Made by a program: the position numbers and the translations under genes. From Hyphomonadaceae bacterium (GTDB lineage: Bacteria > Pseudomonadota > Alphaproteobacteria > Caulobacterales > Hyphomonadaceae): a stretch of 64,000 nt of DNA. Below, piece after piece: positions 1-10,873 of this stretch. The notes beneath the pieces are model-generated. The model was given only the letters and a program-made list of their open reading frames with translations. It was not told the origin of the DNA and made no database searches. Location of the stretch: the NCBI GenBank assembly GCA_016714495.1, contig JADKDU010000007.1:186001-250000 (forward strand), read 5' to 3'. Every line of letters begins with the position of its first letter. The first letter of the stretch is position 1.

Positions 1-1
1 A

Positions 2-508
2 ATCGCGGGGCTGACGATCGCCAGCCTTGCGACGATCGTTTTCGCACTGCCCGAGAAGAATTTCGGCGGCTCGCGGCGCGTGCGTAATTCCGCCCTTCTG
101 TGGGCGCTGGCGACCGGCGCTTGTGTTGCGATCTACAATGTGATCGACGCGCAGGGCGTTCGCGCAGCGCCGACGCAATGGAGCTTCATCGTCTGGCTGT
201 TCATGCTGGACTGGATCGGCATCAACGCCATCGCCTGGTTCACGCGTGGGCGACGTCAGTTCATGACGTCCGCCCGTGCGGCGCTATGGCCAGGCATCGG
301 CGCGGGCGTGTGCACGCTAGTCTCGTTCTCGATGGCGCTTTATGGATTTTCGATTGCGCCGGTTGCCTACATCTCGGCCATGCGTGAGACGGCGGTGGTG
401 TTTGCCGCGGTGATGGGCTGGTGGTTTCTGAAGGAAGGCTTTGGCGCGCGGCGAACGTTCGCGGCCATCGTGCTCGCGAGCGGACTGGGCCTGTTGCAGT
501 TCGGCTAG
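2..508 (+). CDS. EamA/DMT-family membrane transporter, C-terminal part (cut by left edge)
   Basis: The open frame runs in from the left edge without a start, so this is the C-terminal half of a longer protein. The visible ~168 residues contain about five hydrophobic helices. The order and the ending (a Y-I-S-A-M-R-E-T helix, a W-W-F-L-K-E loop, then a last helix) match the second EamA repeat of drug/metabolite transporters. Such proteins are inner-membrane permeases or exporters with about ten helices; the substrate cannot be read from this fragment. The stop overlaps the stop of the convergent glycosidase gene. An internal GTG/ATG could be called as a start near position 80, but the frame upstream of it is still membrane-like, which argues for truncation by the window. 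Confidence 0.75.
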   Translation: MAGLTIASLATIVFALPEKNFGGSRRVRNSALLWALATGACVAIYNVIDAQGVRAAPTQWSFIVWLFMLDWIGINAIAWFTRGRRQFMTSARAALWPGIGAGVCTLVSFSMALYGFSIAPVAYISAMRETAVVFAAVMGWWFLKEGFGARRTFAAIVLASGLGLLQFG

Positions 509-1764
509 TTGCGCCCGCGCAGACCAACGCCGCCAGGCCGGGCCCTGTTCTTTGCCCAGGCGGGCCGCAGGCCGGACATAGCGGCGCCGGATGCGTCGGC
601 CTTTGGACCCCACATCAGATTGAACATGTCGTCGGATTTTTCGTAGGCGGCATCGCCTGTCGGCCAGCGGAACGCCGCCCAGCCGATGCTCCGCGCCTCG
701 CAGGCGTCGATGCGGACGCGGTAATAGGCATCGATGTCGCGCAGCCAGCGTGACGCGCCGAACTCGCCGAGAAAAACAGGGGCCCCCTGCTGGCGGATGG
801 CGTCGATGCGGGTGGCGAATGTGTGTGAGCCGCCTTCGCTGAACACGCTTATGCCGGCTGCATCCTTGGGATGATGCGTGTATTCGCGCGGCTCGTAGTC
901 GTGCACGCACCACACGACGCCGGAAACAGGCGGCTTGCCCATGACCGACAGGAAATCCGTGCGCGCGAAAGCGGGCGGCGAGATCAGGATCGGAAGATCC
1001 GCAAAGGCGGCTCTCACCTTGCCTGCGATATCGGCCGAGATGCGCCGCCAGTCGGACGTGCGGCTGACCTCGGCGGTGTATTGCTTTGGCTCCCACGCGC
1101 CAAGCTGTTGACCTTTGGCATTCACACCGCTGACATTCGGTTCGGGCTCCACCATCAGATTGAGCCCGGCAATGTCATTTCGTCCGGCGATGAGTTTCGC
1201 CGCGTCAGCGCACATCGCGGACCATGCGGCTTGTTCATCGAGATTGGTCCAGATCGATTCGACGATCAGATTTGCCGGAAACCATGTGTCGCGCGCATCG
1301 CGATGGAAAATGAAATCCGACCGACCCGGTCCAGAGCGTAGCGCAACAATGCTGTAGAGCCCCGCCGCCCTCGCAGCATCGAGCTGCTGGACAAGGATGT
1401 CCGCGATCGCAGTGTCGCGCCGGTAGGGCGGCTTCACGGTCCATAGTTCCGGAAACGACATGACGACGAGATTCGCGCCGGCTTGCGCCAACCCATCGAA
1501 GTCGGAGCGTCGATAGCTGGGCAATATGGCCGCCCCGCCGCCAAACGTGTCGCCATCGACCTCGAGGCGCCTACGCCGCTGGGCGATAACTGCGCCGCGC
1601 AGGACGGGCGGACCCGACATTGGCCACAGGGGATGCGGCTTGGCCGGTTGGGCCGCGGCGGGCGGTCCGCTGTACGCCGCAAGGCCTGTGGCCGCGGCGA
1701 TAGCGCCCCGCCGGGTCCAGTTTCCATGAGGGTTTTCCGGCCGGAAACGCTTCATGAACGGCAT
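505..1764 (-). CDS. Exported glycoside hydrolase, GH5/cellulase-like
   Basis: This 419-residue protein has an N-terminal twin-arginine stretch (TRRGAIAAATG) followed by a short hydrophobic segment, so it is probably exported, possibly by Tat. The body looks like a TIM-barrel glycosidase of the GH5/clan A type: N-L-M-V-E-P-E-P in the middle offers the acid/base Glu, and F-L-G-E-F-G-A near residue 340 offers the nucleophile Glu. Family clan A enzymes cleave beta-linked glycans. The gene is divergent from the flippase gene with only 39 bp between starts, which suggests a shared role in making or trimming a surface polysaccharide (inference). The start could also be the Met three codons later; neither has a strong ribosome site. 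Substrate is unknown. Confidence 0.65.
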   Translation of the reverse strand: MPFMKRFRPENPHGNWTRRGAIAAATGLAAYSGPPAAAQPAKPHPLWPMSGPPVLRGAVIAQRRRRLEVDGDTFGGGAAILPSYRRSDFDGLAQAGANLVVMSFPELWTVKPPYRRDTAIADILVQQLDAARAAGLYSIVALRSGPGRSDFIFHRDARDTWFPANLIVESIWTNLDEQAAWSAMCADAAKLIAGRNDIAGLNLMVEPEPNVSGVNAKGQQLGAWEPKQYTAEVSRTSDWRRISADIAGKVRAAFADLPILISPPAFARTDFLSVMGKPPVSGVVWCVHDYEPREYTHHPKDAAGISVFSEGGSHTFATRIDAIRQQGAPVFLGEFGASRWLRDIDAYYRVRIDACEARSIGWAAFRWPTGDAAYEKSDDMFNLMWGPKADASGAAMSGLRPAWAKNRARPGGVGLRGRN

Positions 1765-1803
1765 TCTGCTCTACTGGGATGAATAAACGGTCCCCGCACG
1801 ATC

Positions 1804-3246
1804 ATGATCTGGCGACGGCTATTTGGCTATTTCCCGGCGAGCCTTGCCGGAGGGCTCGCCAGCTTTGGCGCGGTCTTCGCGCTGACGCGCCTGCTCTCTC
1901 CCGCCGATTACGGGTTCTACGCGCTGGCCCTGACGACGATGGGCATCGTCTACACGCTCTCGATTACATGGGCCGAAGCCGCCGCGTATCGCTTCGCGGG
2001 AGAAGCGCAGACGAAGGGCAAGACGCCGGATCATATCCGTACGATCATGGCGCTGCTCGCGGCATCGGCCGCCCTCGGCATCGCGCTGATGGCCGGCGCG
2101 ATCCTGATTGCGGCGGACCCCATGCTACGCATGGCGCTCACGGCCGCGATGTCGACCATGGTCCTGACGCCGCTGGTCAACGCCGCGCAGGAGATGAACC
2201 GGGCGCAGCAACGGATATCGCGTTATTCGACACTGCGTGTGTGTCAGGACATTGGCGCATTCGCGCTTGGGACATTCCTCGCATGGCGCACCGGCCTGGG
2301 AGCTGCCGCGCCGTTCATGGGTCTGGCCAGCGTGCTGGCGCTGCTTGCCGTGGTCGAAGGCGCAAGGTTGTGGCGAGAGTCGGAAGGCGGACACTTTCGT
2401 CGCGAGCGGGTGAAGCCATACCTCGCCTATGGCGTGCCGGTGGCGATTGCGCTGGCGCTAAACATCGCGCTCGACGCAGGTGATCGTTTTCTCATCGCGC
2501 TCTTCCTCGGACCAGAGGCCGTGGGCGTCTACGCGGCTGGCTATGGCCTCGCCGACAAGTCCGTAGGACTTCTTTGCGCGTGGGCGGCTGCGGCCGGCGC
2601 ACCGATGATGATGGCGGCATGGGAGCGCGAAGGACCCGAAGCCATGCGCGAAGTCTCCGCCCACGTGGCGCGGACGCTTCTGCTTGTCGCCGCGCCGGCG
2701 GCGACTGGTCTGGCTCTGGCGGCGCAACCGCTGTCGGACGTGATGATCGGGGAGGCCATGCGCGCGCAGGCCGCGAGCATCATGCCCTGGATCGCGCTCT
2801 CCGGCCTGATCAATGGCTTCGTGCTGCACTATATTTCAGAGGCCTACCAGCTCTCGCATCGTACCGACCTTCGCGCGTGGCTGATGGCGATCCCTGCCAT
2901 CGCGAACGTGGCGTTGAACGCCATCCTGCTTCCGTGGATTGGCCTCATGGGCGCGGTGTATGCGACTGTCGCGTGCTATGCGCTCGCACTGTTGTTGCTG
3001 GCGAGCGTTGCGCGCAGGCTTGCGCCGCTCAGCTGGCCATGGCGGGATTTCTTCAAGGTTGCGGGCGCGTGTTCGGCCATGGCGATCGCTGTGCGCATGG
3101 CGCCTGCGGCAGGCGGAATGACGGAATTGCTGGTCAAGGCCAGCATCGGGGCCACGGTTTATGTAATGGCGGCTCTGGTTTTCGACGCAGCTGGCGCGCG
3201 TGCCGCCCTGCAACAATTTGTTTCGCGTCGTGCGCGTCGCGTTTGA
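1804..3246 (+). CDS. Polysaccharide/oligosaccharide flippase (Wzx/MOP superfamily)
   Basis: The 480-residue protein is almost entirely hydrophobic, with about 12-14 predicted helices from residue 5 to the end and short charged loops. The opening residues (W-R-R-L-F-G-Y-F, then a G-L-A-S-F-G-A helix and L-T-R-L-L-S-P-A-D-Y-G) are typical of polysaccharide biosynthesis export proteins, which flip lipid-linked sugar units across the inner membrane. Length fits the family. It is divergent from a secreted glycosidase, so the pair may belong to the edge of an exopolysaccharide locus lying to the left of the window. Which polymer it serves cannot be told. Confidence 0.75.
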   Translation: MIWRRLFGYFPASLAGGLASFGAVFALTRLLSPADYGFYALALTTMGIVYTLSITWAEAAAYRFAGEAQTKGKTPDHIRTIMALLAASAALGIALMAGAILIAADPMLRMALTAAMSTMVLTPLVNAAQEMNRAQQRISRYSTLRVCQDIGAFALGTFLAWRTGLGAAAPFMGLASVLALLAVVEGARLWRESEGGHFRRERVKPYLAYGVPVAIALALNIALDAGDRFLIALFLGPEAVGVYAAGYGLADKSVGLLCAWAAAAGAPMMMAAWEREGPEAMREVSAHVARTLLLVAAPAATGLALAAQPLSDVMIGEAMRAQAASIMPWIALSGLINGFVLHYISEAYQLSHRTDLRAWLMAIPAIANVALNAILLPWIGLMGAVYATVACYALALLLLASVARRLAPLSWPWRDFFKVAGACSAMAIAVRMAPAAGGMTELLVKASIGATVYVMAALVFDAAGARAALQQFVSRRARRV

Positions 3247-3278
3247 CCCGCACGGCTCCTGCCCGCTAAGTGACCCCG

Positions 3279-3944
3279 ATGACCGAAACGATCCCCACGC
3301 CCCAGACTCGCAAGCCCTTGCCCAAGGGGGCGGGCAATGTGTGGACCGATATTGGGCCTGTTCTCGCATTCGTGATCGTATTCAACGTGATGCAGAACTT
3401 CGCTGACGAAACCGGACCGTTTTCGAAAGAGACCGCGATCTTCTGGGCGACCGGCGTGTTCATGGTCTCGGTCTGCCTTGCGATCGGATGGACGCTGTTC
3501 AAGGGCCGCCGGCTGCCGCCCATGCTGATCATCACCGGCGTCGTGGTGATGACGTTTGGCGGACTGACCTTGTGGTTGCAAGACGAGACATTCGCTTTCA
3601 TCAAGCCAACGATCATCAACGTGCTCTTCGCGGTGACAATCCTGGGCAGTCTCGCGATTGGACGGAACATCTGGAAAACCGCCTTTGAGCATGCCTTCCA
3701 GATGCCGGACCATGCATGGAAGATCTTCGCCCTGCGTTGGGCGGCCTTCTATGTCGTGCTGGCGATCATCAACGAGATTATCTGGCGGAACTTTTCGAAG
3801 GAGTTCTGGGTCAACTCAAAGCTGTTCCTGTCGATCCCGCTGGCCATACTCTTCATGGCCGTCAACCTGCCCTTCCTGATGAAGCACAATATCGAGCAGC
3901 CTGAAGACGGGGCGGACGAAAAGAAGACCGGCGACGCTGTCTGA
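3279..3944 (+). CDS. yciB: YciB/septation-protein-A family inner-membrane protein
   Basis: This ~221-residue protein has a short charged N-terminus (T-R-K-P-L-P-K-G), then about five to six helices. The signature features of YciB (IspZ) are present: a G-P-V-L-A-F-V helix, A-T-G-V-F-M-V-S-V, the N-E-I-I-W-R-N-F segment and W-V-N-S-K near the end. The E. coli homologue helps keep the cell envelope intact and is linked to septum formation. It stands alone with an ATG start at 3279; a GTG nine bases upstream is an alternative and the ribosome site is weak for both. In alphaproteobacteria yciB often sits beside the ccm genes, as it nearly does here. Confidence 0.85.
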   Translation: MTETIPTPQTRKPLPKGAGNVWTDIGPVLAFVIVFNVMQNFADETGPFSKETAIFWATGVFMVSVCLAIGWTLFKGRRLPPMLIITGVVVMTFGGLTLWLQDETFAFIKPTIINVLFAVTILGSLAIGRNIWKTAFEHAFQMPDHAWKIFALRWAAFYVVLAIINEIIWRNFSKEFWVNSKLFLSIPLAILFMAVNLPFLMKHNIEQPEDGADEKKTGDAV

Positions 3945-3955
3945 GCCCCCACCTT

Positions 3956-4495
3956 CTAGCGGGTCAATTGATCCGTTCCCGGCGGATTTCCAAAGGGCGC
4001 GAACCCAGCTCGCCCCTCAGTCTCGCGATAGTGATCAAGCGCCCAGCGCACCGATGGAAAGGCGAGTTCCCTCCACGGAATCTCGTCCCAGCTGAATAGA
4101 CCAACTTCCAGGCTTTCGGGACCGGGTGACGGATCGTTCATGAGCCGTGCACGGAAGAATATCTGAACCTGACCAATCCGCGGGATCGAATACAGGCCCA
4201 GCAGCGTTTCGATCTCAAGCTCCGCGCGCGCCTCCTCTAGGGATTCGCGTCTGGCGCCCTCCTCGACACTCTCGCCGAGTTCGAGAAAACCCGCCGGCAG
4301 CGTCCAGAAGCCCTTCCGCGGCTCGATGGCTCTCCGGCACAAGAGGATACGGCCGCGCATATGAGCAACGACGCCAGTCACGATCCTCGGGTTTGCATAA
4401 TCGATGAAGCCGCACTTATCGCAGATGCGACGTTCGCGGTCCTCGCCGGGAGGAACGCCATTGTAAAACGAGATGGGAACTTGCCGGTCGCTCAC
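3956..4495 (-). CDS. Nudix hydrolase with N-terminal zinc-ribbon-like segment
   Basis: The 179-residue protein has a C-D-K-C-G pair at residues 24-28, part of the small metal-binding segment often found before this Nudix subgroup (C-G-F-I-D-Y-A-N-P follows it). A full Nudix box begins with G-F-L-E-L-G-E and continues R-R-E-S-L-E-E-A-R-A, supplying the Glu residues that bind magnesium. Nudix enzymes hydrolyse nucleoside diphosphates linked to another group; the substrate is not predictable, although ADP-ribose or NADH-like compounds are common for this subgroup. The start is a GTG at 4495; the only nearby ATG is in another frame and closes at once. It is convergent with yciB. Confidence 0.8.
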   Translation of the reverse strand: MSDRQVPISFYNGVPPGEDRERRICDKCGFIDYANPRIVTGVVAHMRGRILLCRRAIEPRKGFWTLPAGFLELGESVEEGARRESLEEARAELEIETLLGLYSIPRIGQVQIFFRARLMNDPSPGPESLEVGLFSWDEIPWRELAFPSVRWALDHYRETEGRAGFAPFGNPPGTDQLTR

Positions 4496-4616
4496 GTCAG
4501 CAACATGACCTTTTGCTGTGCACAGAGGAAGACGTGAACCTACATTGTCACCAAAGCAGGCTAATCGCGGCCCGCGAACTCCCTATGCTCGCGCAGGGCC
4601 ATTCAAGAGGTTGGGT

Positions 4617-5204
4617 ATGACGATCCGGACGGACGCCGCACGGCGACCCGACAAGAAGGCGGCCCGCCCGGTCCGTCGCGGAGCGCTGTTCCGCCTAAGT
4701 GAGTCGCCCTCGCACCTGTTGCGGCGCGCCGAACAGTTCGCTGCCGAGACATTCCTGAAGGCGGAATTGCCCGACAGCATCACGCTGCGCCAGACCGTAT
4801 TGCTCGCCGCCATCGCCGAAGCGGAGGGTGCAAGCCAGTCGAACCTGGTCAGCGCCACGGGCGTCGATCGTTCCACCCTCGCCGAAATGATGGCGCGCAT
4901 GGAACAGAAGGGCTTCATTAGCCGGTCCGCTGCTCATGATGACGGGCGTGCGAAATCGGTGAGCCTCACCAGCCAAGGTCGGCGTCGACTTGAAGGCGCC
5001 CTGCCCGCGATGCGGGCGGTCGACAAGGCGCTTCTGGATGCCCTGCCCGCGAACCTCCGCGCCGTGTTCAAGACGACGCTGCTGGCCCTGGCCGAGGCGG
5101 CGGACCAGCAGCACGCCGATGCAGTGGAATCTGTGCGTCCCGCCAAAAAGGCGTCACCCAAGGCAAGGGCGATGAAAAGCGCGAAGGCGCGCCGAAAGCG
5201 CTAG
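4617..5204 (+). CDS. MarR-family transcriptional regulator
   Basis: The 195-residue protein has a basic N-terminus, then a winged helix-turn-helix: T-L-R-Q-T-V-L-L-A-A-I-A-E-A-E-G followed by S-N-L-V-S-A-T-G-V-D-R-S-T-L-A-E-M and a wing with D-D-G-R-A-K-S-V-S-L-T, which is the MarR wing motif. Dimerisation helices follow. The last 40 residues form a lysine/arginine-rich, disordered-looking tail (A-K-K-A-S-P-K-A-R), which is unusual for MarR proteins and could add non-specific DNA binding. The ATG at 4617 is preceded by AAGAGG; a longer frame upstream lacks support. Target genes are unknown. Its stop overlaps the convergent ccmG stop by four bases. Confidence 0.8.
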   Translation: MTIRTDAARRPDKKAARPVRRGALFRLSESPSHLLRRAEQFAAETFLKAELPDSITLRQTVLLAAIAEAEGASQSNLVSATGVDRSTLAEMMARMEQKGFISRSAAHDDGRAKSVSLTSQGRRRLEGALPAMRAVDKALLDALPANLRAVFKTTLLALAEAADQQHADAVESVRPAKKASPKARAMKSAKARRKR

Positions 5205-5755
5205 CTGGCGGGCGGCGGCGCGGCAGACTTTGCAGCTTCGGCGCGATAGGCGGCGACAAAATCGGCAACATCGGCTTGGGTGAAGTAGTTGCGCTTGGTC
5301 TTCACGATCTGGCCGTTGGCGTCGATTAGGAAGCTTTCCGGCACGCCCGAAATCCCGATATCGATGCCAAGGTCGCCGAGCGGGTCGAGACCGATGTGCT
5401 TGAACGGATTGCCATCGCGGACCAGCAGCTCCTGCGCCGCCCCGATGCCCTTCGGATCCTTATAGAGCATGCCGACAATCTCGACGCCCTGACCCGCCAT
5501 CTCGACCAGCAGGGGATGTTCAAGCTTGCAGGGCGCGCACCATGTCGCCCAGAAATTGACGAGCACGGGACGGCCCTTGAAGTCGGACAGCTTCACCTGC
5601 CCGCCATCCATGCCGGGCACGTCGAACTGCGGCGCTGGGCGCGAGGGCGAGGAGAAGCTCGCAGGCGCCGGGTCGCCGCCCGTCAGCCGCTGAAAACCCA
5701 CCACCACCAGCGCCACGAACACCGCGAGCGGGAGTATCGCCCACCAGCGCTTCAC
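5201..5755 (-). CDS. ccmG: CcmG/DsbE thiol:disulfide oxidoreductase for cytochrome c maturation
   Basis: The 184-residue product has one N-terminal signal anchor (K-R-W-W-A-I-L-P-L and a valine-rich helix) and a periplasmic thioredoxin fold with F-W-A-T-W-C-A-P-C, the active-site CxxC. The G-V-P-E-S-F segment is the cis-proline loop of CcmG. It reduces the cysteines of apocytochrome c so that haem can be attached. I start it at the GTG at 5755: it follows AAGGATGGG, overlaps the ccmD stop in a GTGA join, and removes an unlikely hydrophilic leader. It is the last gene of the run ccmA-ccmB-ccmC-ccmD-ccmG. CcmE, CcmF and CcmH are not in the window and must lie elsewhere. Confidence 0.92.
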   Translation of the reverse strand: MKRWWAILPLAVFVALVVVGFQRLTGGDPAPASFSSPSRPAPQFDVPGMDGGQVKLSDFKGRPVLVNFWATWCAPCKLEHPLLVEMAGQGVEIVGMLYKDPKGIGAAQELLVRDGNPFKHIGLDPLGDLGIDIGISGVPESFLIDANGQIVKTKRNYFTQADVADFVAAYRAEAAKSAAPPPAS

Positions 5756-5910
5756 GATGTCCCATCCTTCTCGCCGCCTTCGATCGCGTCGAGCTTCTTC
5801 CTTGCCTTGATGACACGCAGGACTGACCACACGATCAGCGCGACCAGCACCGCCGTTGCGATGCCATAGGCCCAGAGCACGTAGGGCGTGTATCTGCCGT
5901 AATCCAGCAT
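5752..5910 (-). CDS. ccmD: CcmD, small haem-exporter subunit
   Basis: This 52-residue gene lies between ccmC and ccmG. Its product begins M-L-D-Y-G-R-Y-T-P-Y-V-L-W-A-Y-G, then a single membrane helix (T-A-V-L-V-A-L-I-V-W-S-V-L) and a basic cytoplasmic tail (R-V-I-K-A-R-K-K-L). That is the standard shape and motif order of CcmD, which is required for release of haem-loaded CcmE from the CcmABC complex. The ATG is at 5910, just after the ccmC stop, and its TGA overlaps the GTG of ccmG, so translation is probably coupled. It is easily missed because of its length. Confidence 0.9.
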   Translation of the reverse strand: MLDYGRYTPYVLWAYGIATAVLVALIVWSVLRVIKARKKLDAIEGGEKDGTS

Positions 5911-5914
5911 CGTC

Positions 5915-6631
5915 TCAGCCCGCCGCCGCTTGCTTGCGCTGCGCCAGCATGTCAGCGCGCGTGTTCATGATTTCGGCGCGCATGTTGATCAGCGTCAGGC
6001 CGCCGAACAGCGACAGGTAGCCGAGAGCGACGACGTACATCGGGTATTTGAACTCGGCCGTCGCATTCATCGCCGTCTGGTGCAGGGTCGCAAACCATTC
6101 GACCGAGTAGTGGATGATCGGCACGTTAACTGCGCCGGCAAGGCAGAGAATTGCGGCGGCCCGCGCAGCTTTCTGCGGCGTTTCCATCGCCTGCCAGATG
6201 GCGATGTAGCCGAGATAGACGAAGAACAGCACGAGCACGGAGACCAGCCGCGCATCGCCCCATTCCCACCATGTGCCCCAGGTCGGGTATCCCCAGATCG
6301 ACCCGGTGACGAGGCCAAACGCCGTCACCGCCGCACCGAACGGCGCTGCAGACTTCGCCGCCACGTCGGCAATCGAATGCCGCCAGACGATCGAAATCAG
6401 GCTCGCGCCCACCATGAAGGCGTAGACGAACAGCGACAGCCACATCGCAGGCACGTGCACGAACATGATCCGCGCGCTGTCCCCCTGCACCGCATCCGGC
6501 GGCACGACGAACAGGCCGATGTAAATGCCGATCAGGATCACCGAAGCGCCCAGAACGGTGAAGCCCCAGGCGAACCATTTGGACGCCGCCATGAAGCGGT
6601 GCGGGTTGGCGAAAAAAGACAACACGGCCAT
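5915..6631 (-). CDS. ccmC: CcmC haem-handling membrane protein
   Basis: The 238-residue protein has about six helices. The tryptophan-rich W-G-T-W-W-E-W-G-D-A-R loop that binds haem is present near residue 130. Flanking histidines are visible in F-V-H-V-P-A-M (around residue 58) and I-I-H-Y-S-V-E-W-F-A-T-L-H (around residue 180). CcmC transfers haem to the chaperone CcmE in the periplasm. It lies between ccmB, 87 bases upstream, and ccmD, four bases downstream. Length is normal for the family. Confidence 0.95.
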   Translation of the reverse strand: MAVLSFFANPHRFMAASKWFAWGFTVLGASVILIGIYIGLFVVPPDAVQGDSARIMFVHVPAMWLSLFVYAFMVGASLISIVWRHSIADVAAKSAAPFGAAVTAFGLVTGSIWGYPTWGTWWEWGDARLVSVLVLFFVYLGYIAIWQAMETPQKAARAAAILCLAGAVNVPIIHYSVEWFATLHQTAMNATAEFKYPMYVVALGYLSLFGGLTLINMRAEIMNTRADMLAQRKQAAAG

Positions 6632-6718
6632 AGCCTTCGGTCTCCTGCAGGGCGGTCAGTCTAGACGGTCCGCGTGGCGGCGCCGTTCACAAAATGCGGA
6701 TCGCCTGCGGCGGACTAT

Positions 6719-7384
6719 CTAGTCGATTGCGGTTCTTAGCGCCATCGCAGCAGCAAAGGACGATGTTGCAATGCCGAAGAGCGCCGCGGCCCCCGTCAGC
6801 ATCAGGGGCGCAGCCCATTCAGCGCCGGACGCCACGGCGTAGAGGCCGGCTGCGCCGAAGATCATGGTCGGCACATAGAGCGGCAAGGTTACCAGCGCGA
6901 TCAGCAGCCCTCCCCGCCGCATGCCGGCCGCCAACGCCGCCCCAATCGACCCGAAGAAGAAGAACGCGGCCGACCCGATCAGCGAAAATCCGATGACGAA
7001 CAGCGAGGCCTCTGGCGGCCCCTGCAGCATGATCCAGAGGACCGGGGCGATGATCGCAAGCGGAATGCCGGTGGCGATCCAATGCGCCAGCGTCTTGGCG
7101 AGGGCGATCCCCTCCATCCCGATGCCGGATCCGGCATAGGCGTCGAGCGTGCCATCTTCGAGATCGGCCTGGAACAGCCGCTCCATGGGCAGCAGGCTGG
7201 CCAGCGCGAGCGCGATCCACATGACGCCGGGGCCCGCCACTTTGAGGTTCTCAATGCCGCTGCCGACGGCAAAGGGCGTGATGCTGCAGGCGGCGGCGAA
7301 GAAGCCGACGGGCAGCGCAGCCCCTCCCCCGCCTGACCAGGCAAGCTTCAGTTCGCGGGTAAAGACCGAAAAGGAGCCGCTCAA
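6719..7384 (-). CDS. ccmB: CcmB haem exporter permease subunit
   Basis: The 221-residue protein has about six hydrophobic helices and a typical CcmB opening (F-T-R-E-L-K-L-A-W-S-G-G-G-G-A). A cytoplasmic loop with M-E-R-L-F-Q-A-D-L-E-D-G-T-L-D matches the ABC-contacting loop of the family. It pairs with CcmA to drive release of haem-CcmE. The start overlaps the ccmA stop by four bases. The 87-base gap to ccmC holds no gene. Confidence 0.93.
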   Translation of the reverse strand: MSGSFSVFTRELKLAWSGGGGAALPVGFFAAACSITPFAVGSGIENLKVAGPGVMWIALALASLLPMERLFQADLEDGTLDAYAGSGIGMEGIALAKTLAHWIATGIPLAIIAPVLWIMLQGPPEASLFVIGFSLIGSAAFFFFGSIGAALAAGMRRGGLLIALVTLPLYVPTMIFGAAGLYAVASGAEWAAPLMLTGAAALFGIATSSFAAAMALRTAID

Positions 7385-8013
7385 GCGACTGCCCCCGCCT
7401 TGAGGGCGGACACATCAAGTGTTCGCGATCCGGCAAAGCCATCGCCATGGATGGCGGCGATGACCATGCCGCCGCTGGCGCGATGATCGGCCACAAGCTG
7501 GGTCACCAGCCCCCGGCCTTCGATGTCCAGCGCGGCTGTCGGCTCGTCGAGCAGCCAGATCGGCCGGGGTTCGACCAGCAGGCGCACCAGCGCCAGGCGC
7601 CGTTTCTGACCTGCCGACAGCCCCCGGCCGGGCACCTGGTCGCGTCCGGAAAGACCGACGCGCTTCATCGCCTTGGCGGCTTCGGCTGGATCGCGGCCGA
7701 AATAGCGGGTCCAGAAGGCGGCCTGTTCGGCGGCCGTTTCGGAAGGTTTGACTGCGTCGAGATGTCCAAGGTAGTGGCGCCCCGGTTCGTCTTCGCCCGG
7801 CATTGTGAACGCCAGCTTCCCGTCATGCGGCCGGGTGAGGCCAGCGAGAATGCGAAGCAAGGTCGATTTGCCTGAGCCGTTCGGGCCGCGCAGTTCAAGC
7901 ACTTCCCCTCCAGAAACCTTGAAAGACAGGCCTTCGAAGAGGATGCGCAGCCCGCGCGAAGCCGCGAGATTTTCAACCTCAAGGACCAGTGATGAGGCGC
8001 CTGCGCCAATCAA
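7381..8013 (-). CDS. ccmA: CcmA ATP-binding subunit of the cytochrome c maturation ABC complex
   Basis: The 210-residue protein has all the ABC motifs: Walker A G-P-N-G-S-G-K-S-T at residues 43-51, the signature L-S-A-G-Q-K-R-R near 135 and Walker B I-W-L-L-D-E-P-T near 155. CcmA powers release of haem-loaded CcmE. The best start is the TTG at 8013, since AAGGAG lies eight bases upstream of it and no ATG or GTG fits. It is the first gene of the ccm run and is divergent from acnA with about 120 bases between them, which must hold both promoters. Confidence 0.93.
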   Translation of the reverse strand: MIGAGASSLVLEVENLAASRGLRILFEGLSFKVSGGEVLELRGPNGSGKSTLLRILAGLTRPHDGKLAFTMPGEDEPGRHYLGHLDAVKPSETAAEQAAFWTRYFGRDPAEAAKAMKRVGLSGRDQVPGRGLSAGQKRRLALVRLLVEPRPIWLLDEPTAALDIEGRGLVTQLVADHRASGGMVIAAIHGDGFAGSRTLDVSALKAGAVA

Positions 8014-8135
8014 TATCTTTACTCCTTGGCGCTCAATTGCTTACCCGAACGGCGTCGTATAGGAACGCCGCCGGAGCGGGGGGCCGCCGGGTCTCCCGCA
8101 CGTCGATATTTCGATGCCCCGAAAGGCGCCCCAGC

Positions 8136-10814
<2,679 letters not shown>

Positions 10815-10873
10815 GAAGGGGTAACGGCCTCTTGATTCGGAGTTTTGTGCGACTGCGAGATACTCCGACCCCA

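Noticed and set aside
6453..6458. CACGTG core in ccmC as a parS site
   Set aside because: The flanking bases (GGCACGTGCA) lack the GTTT/AAAC arms needed for ParB.
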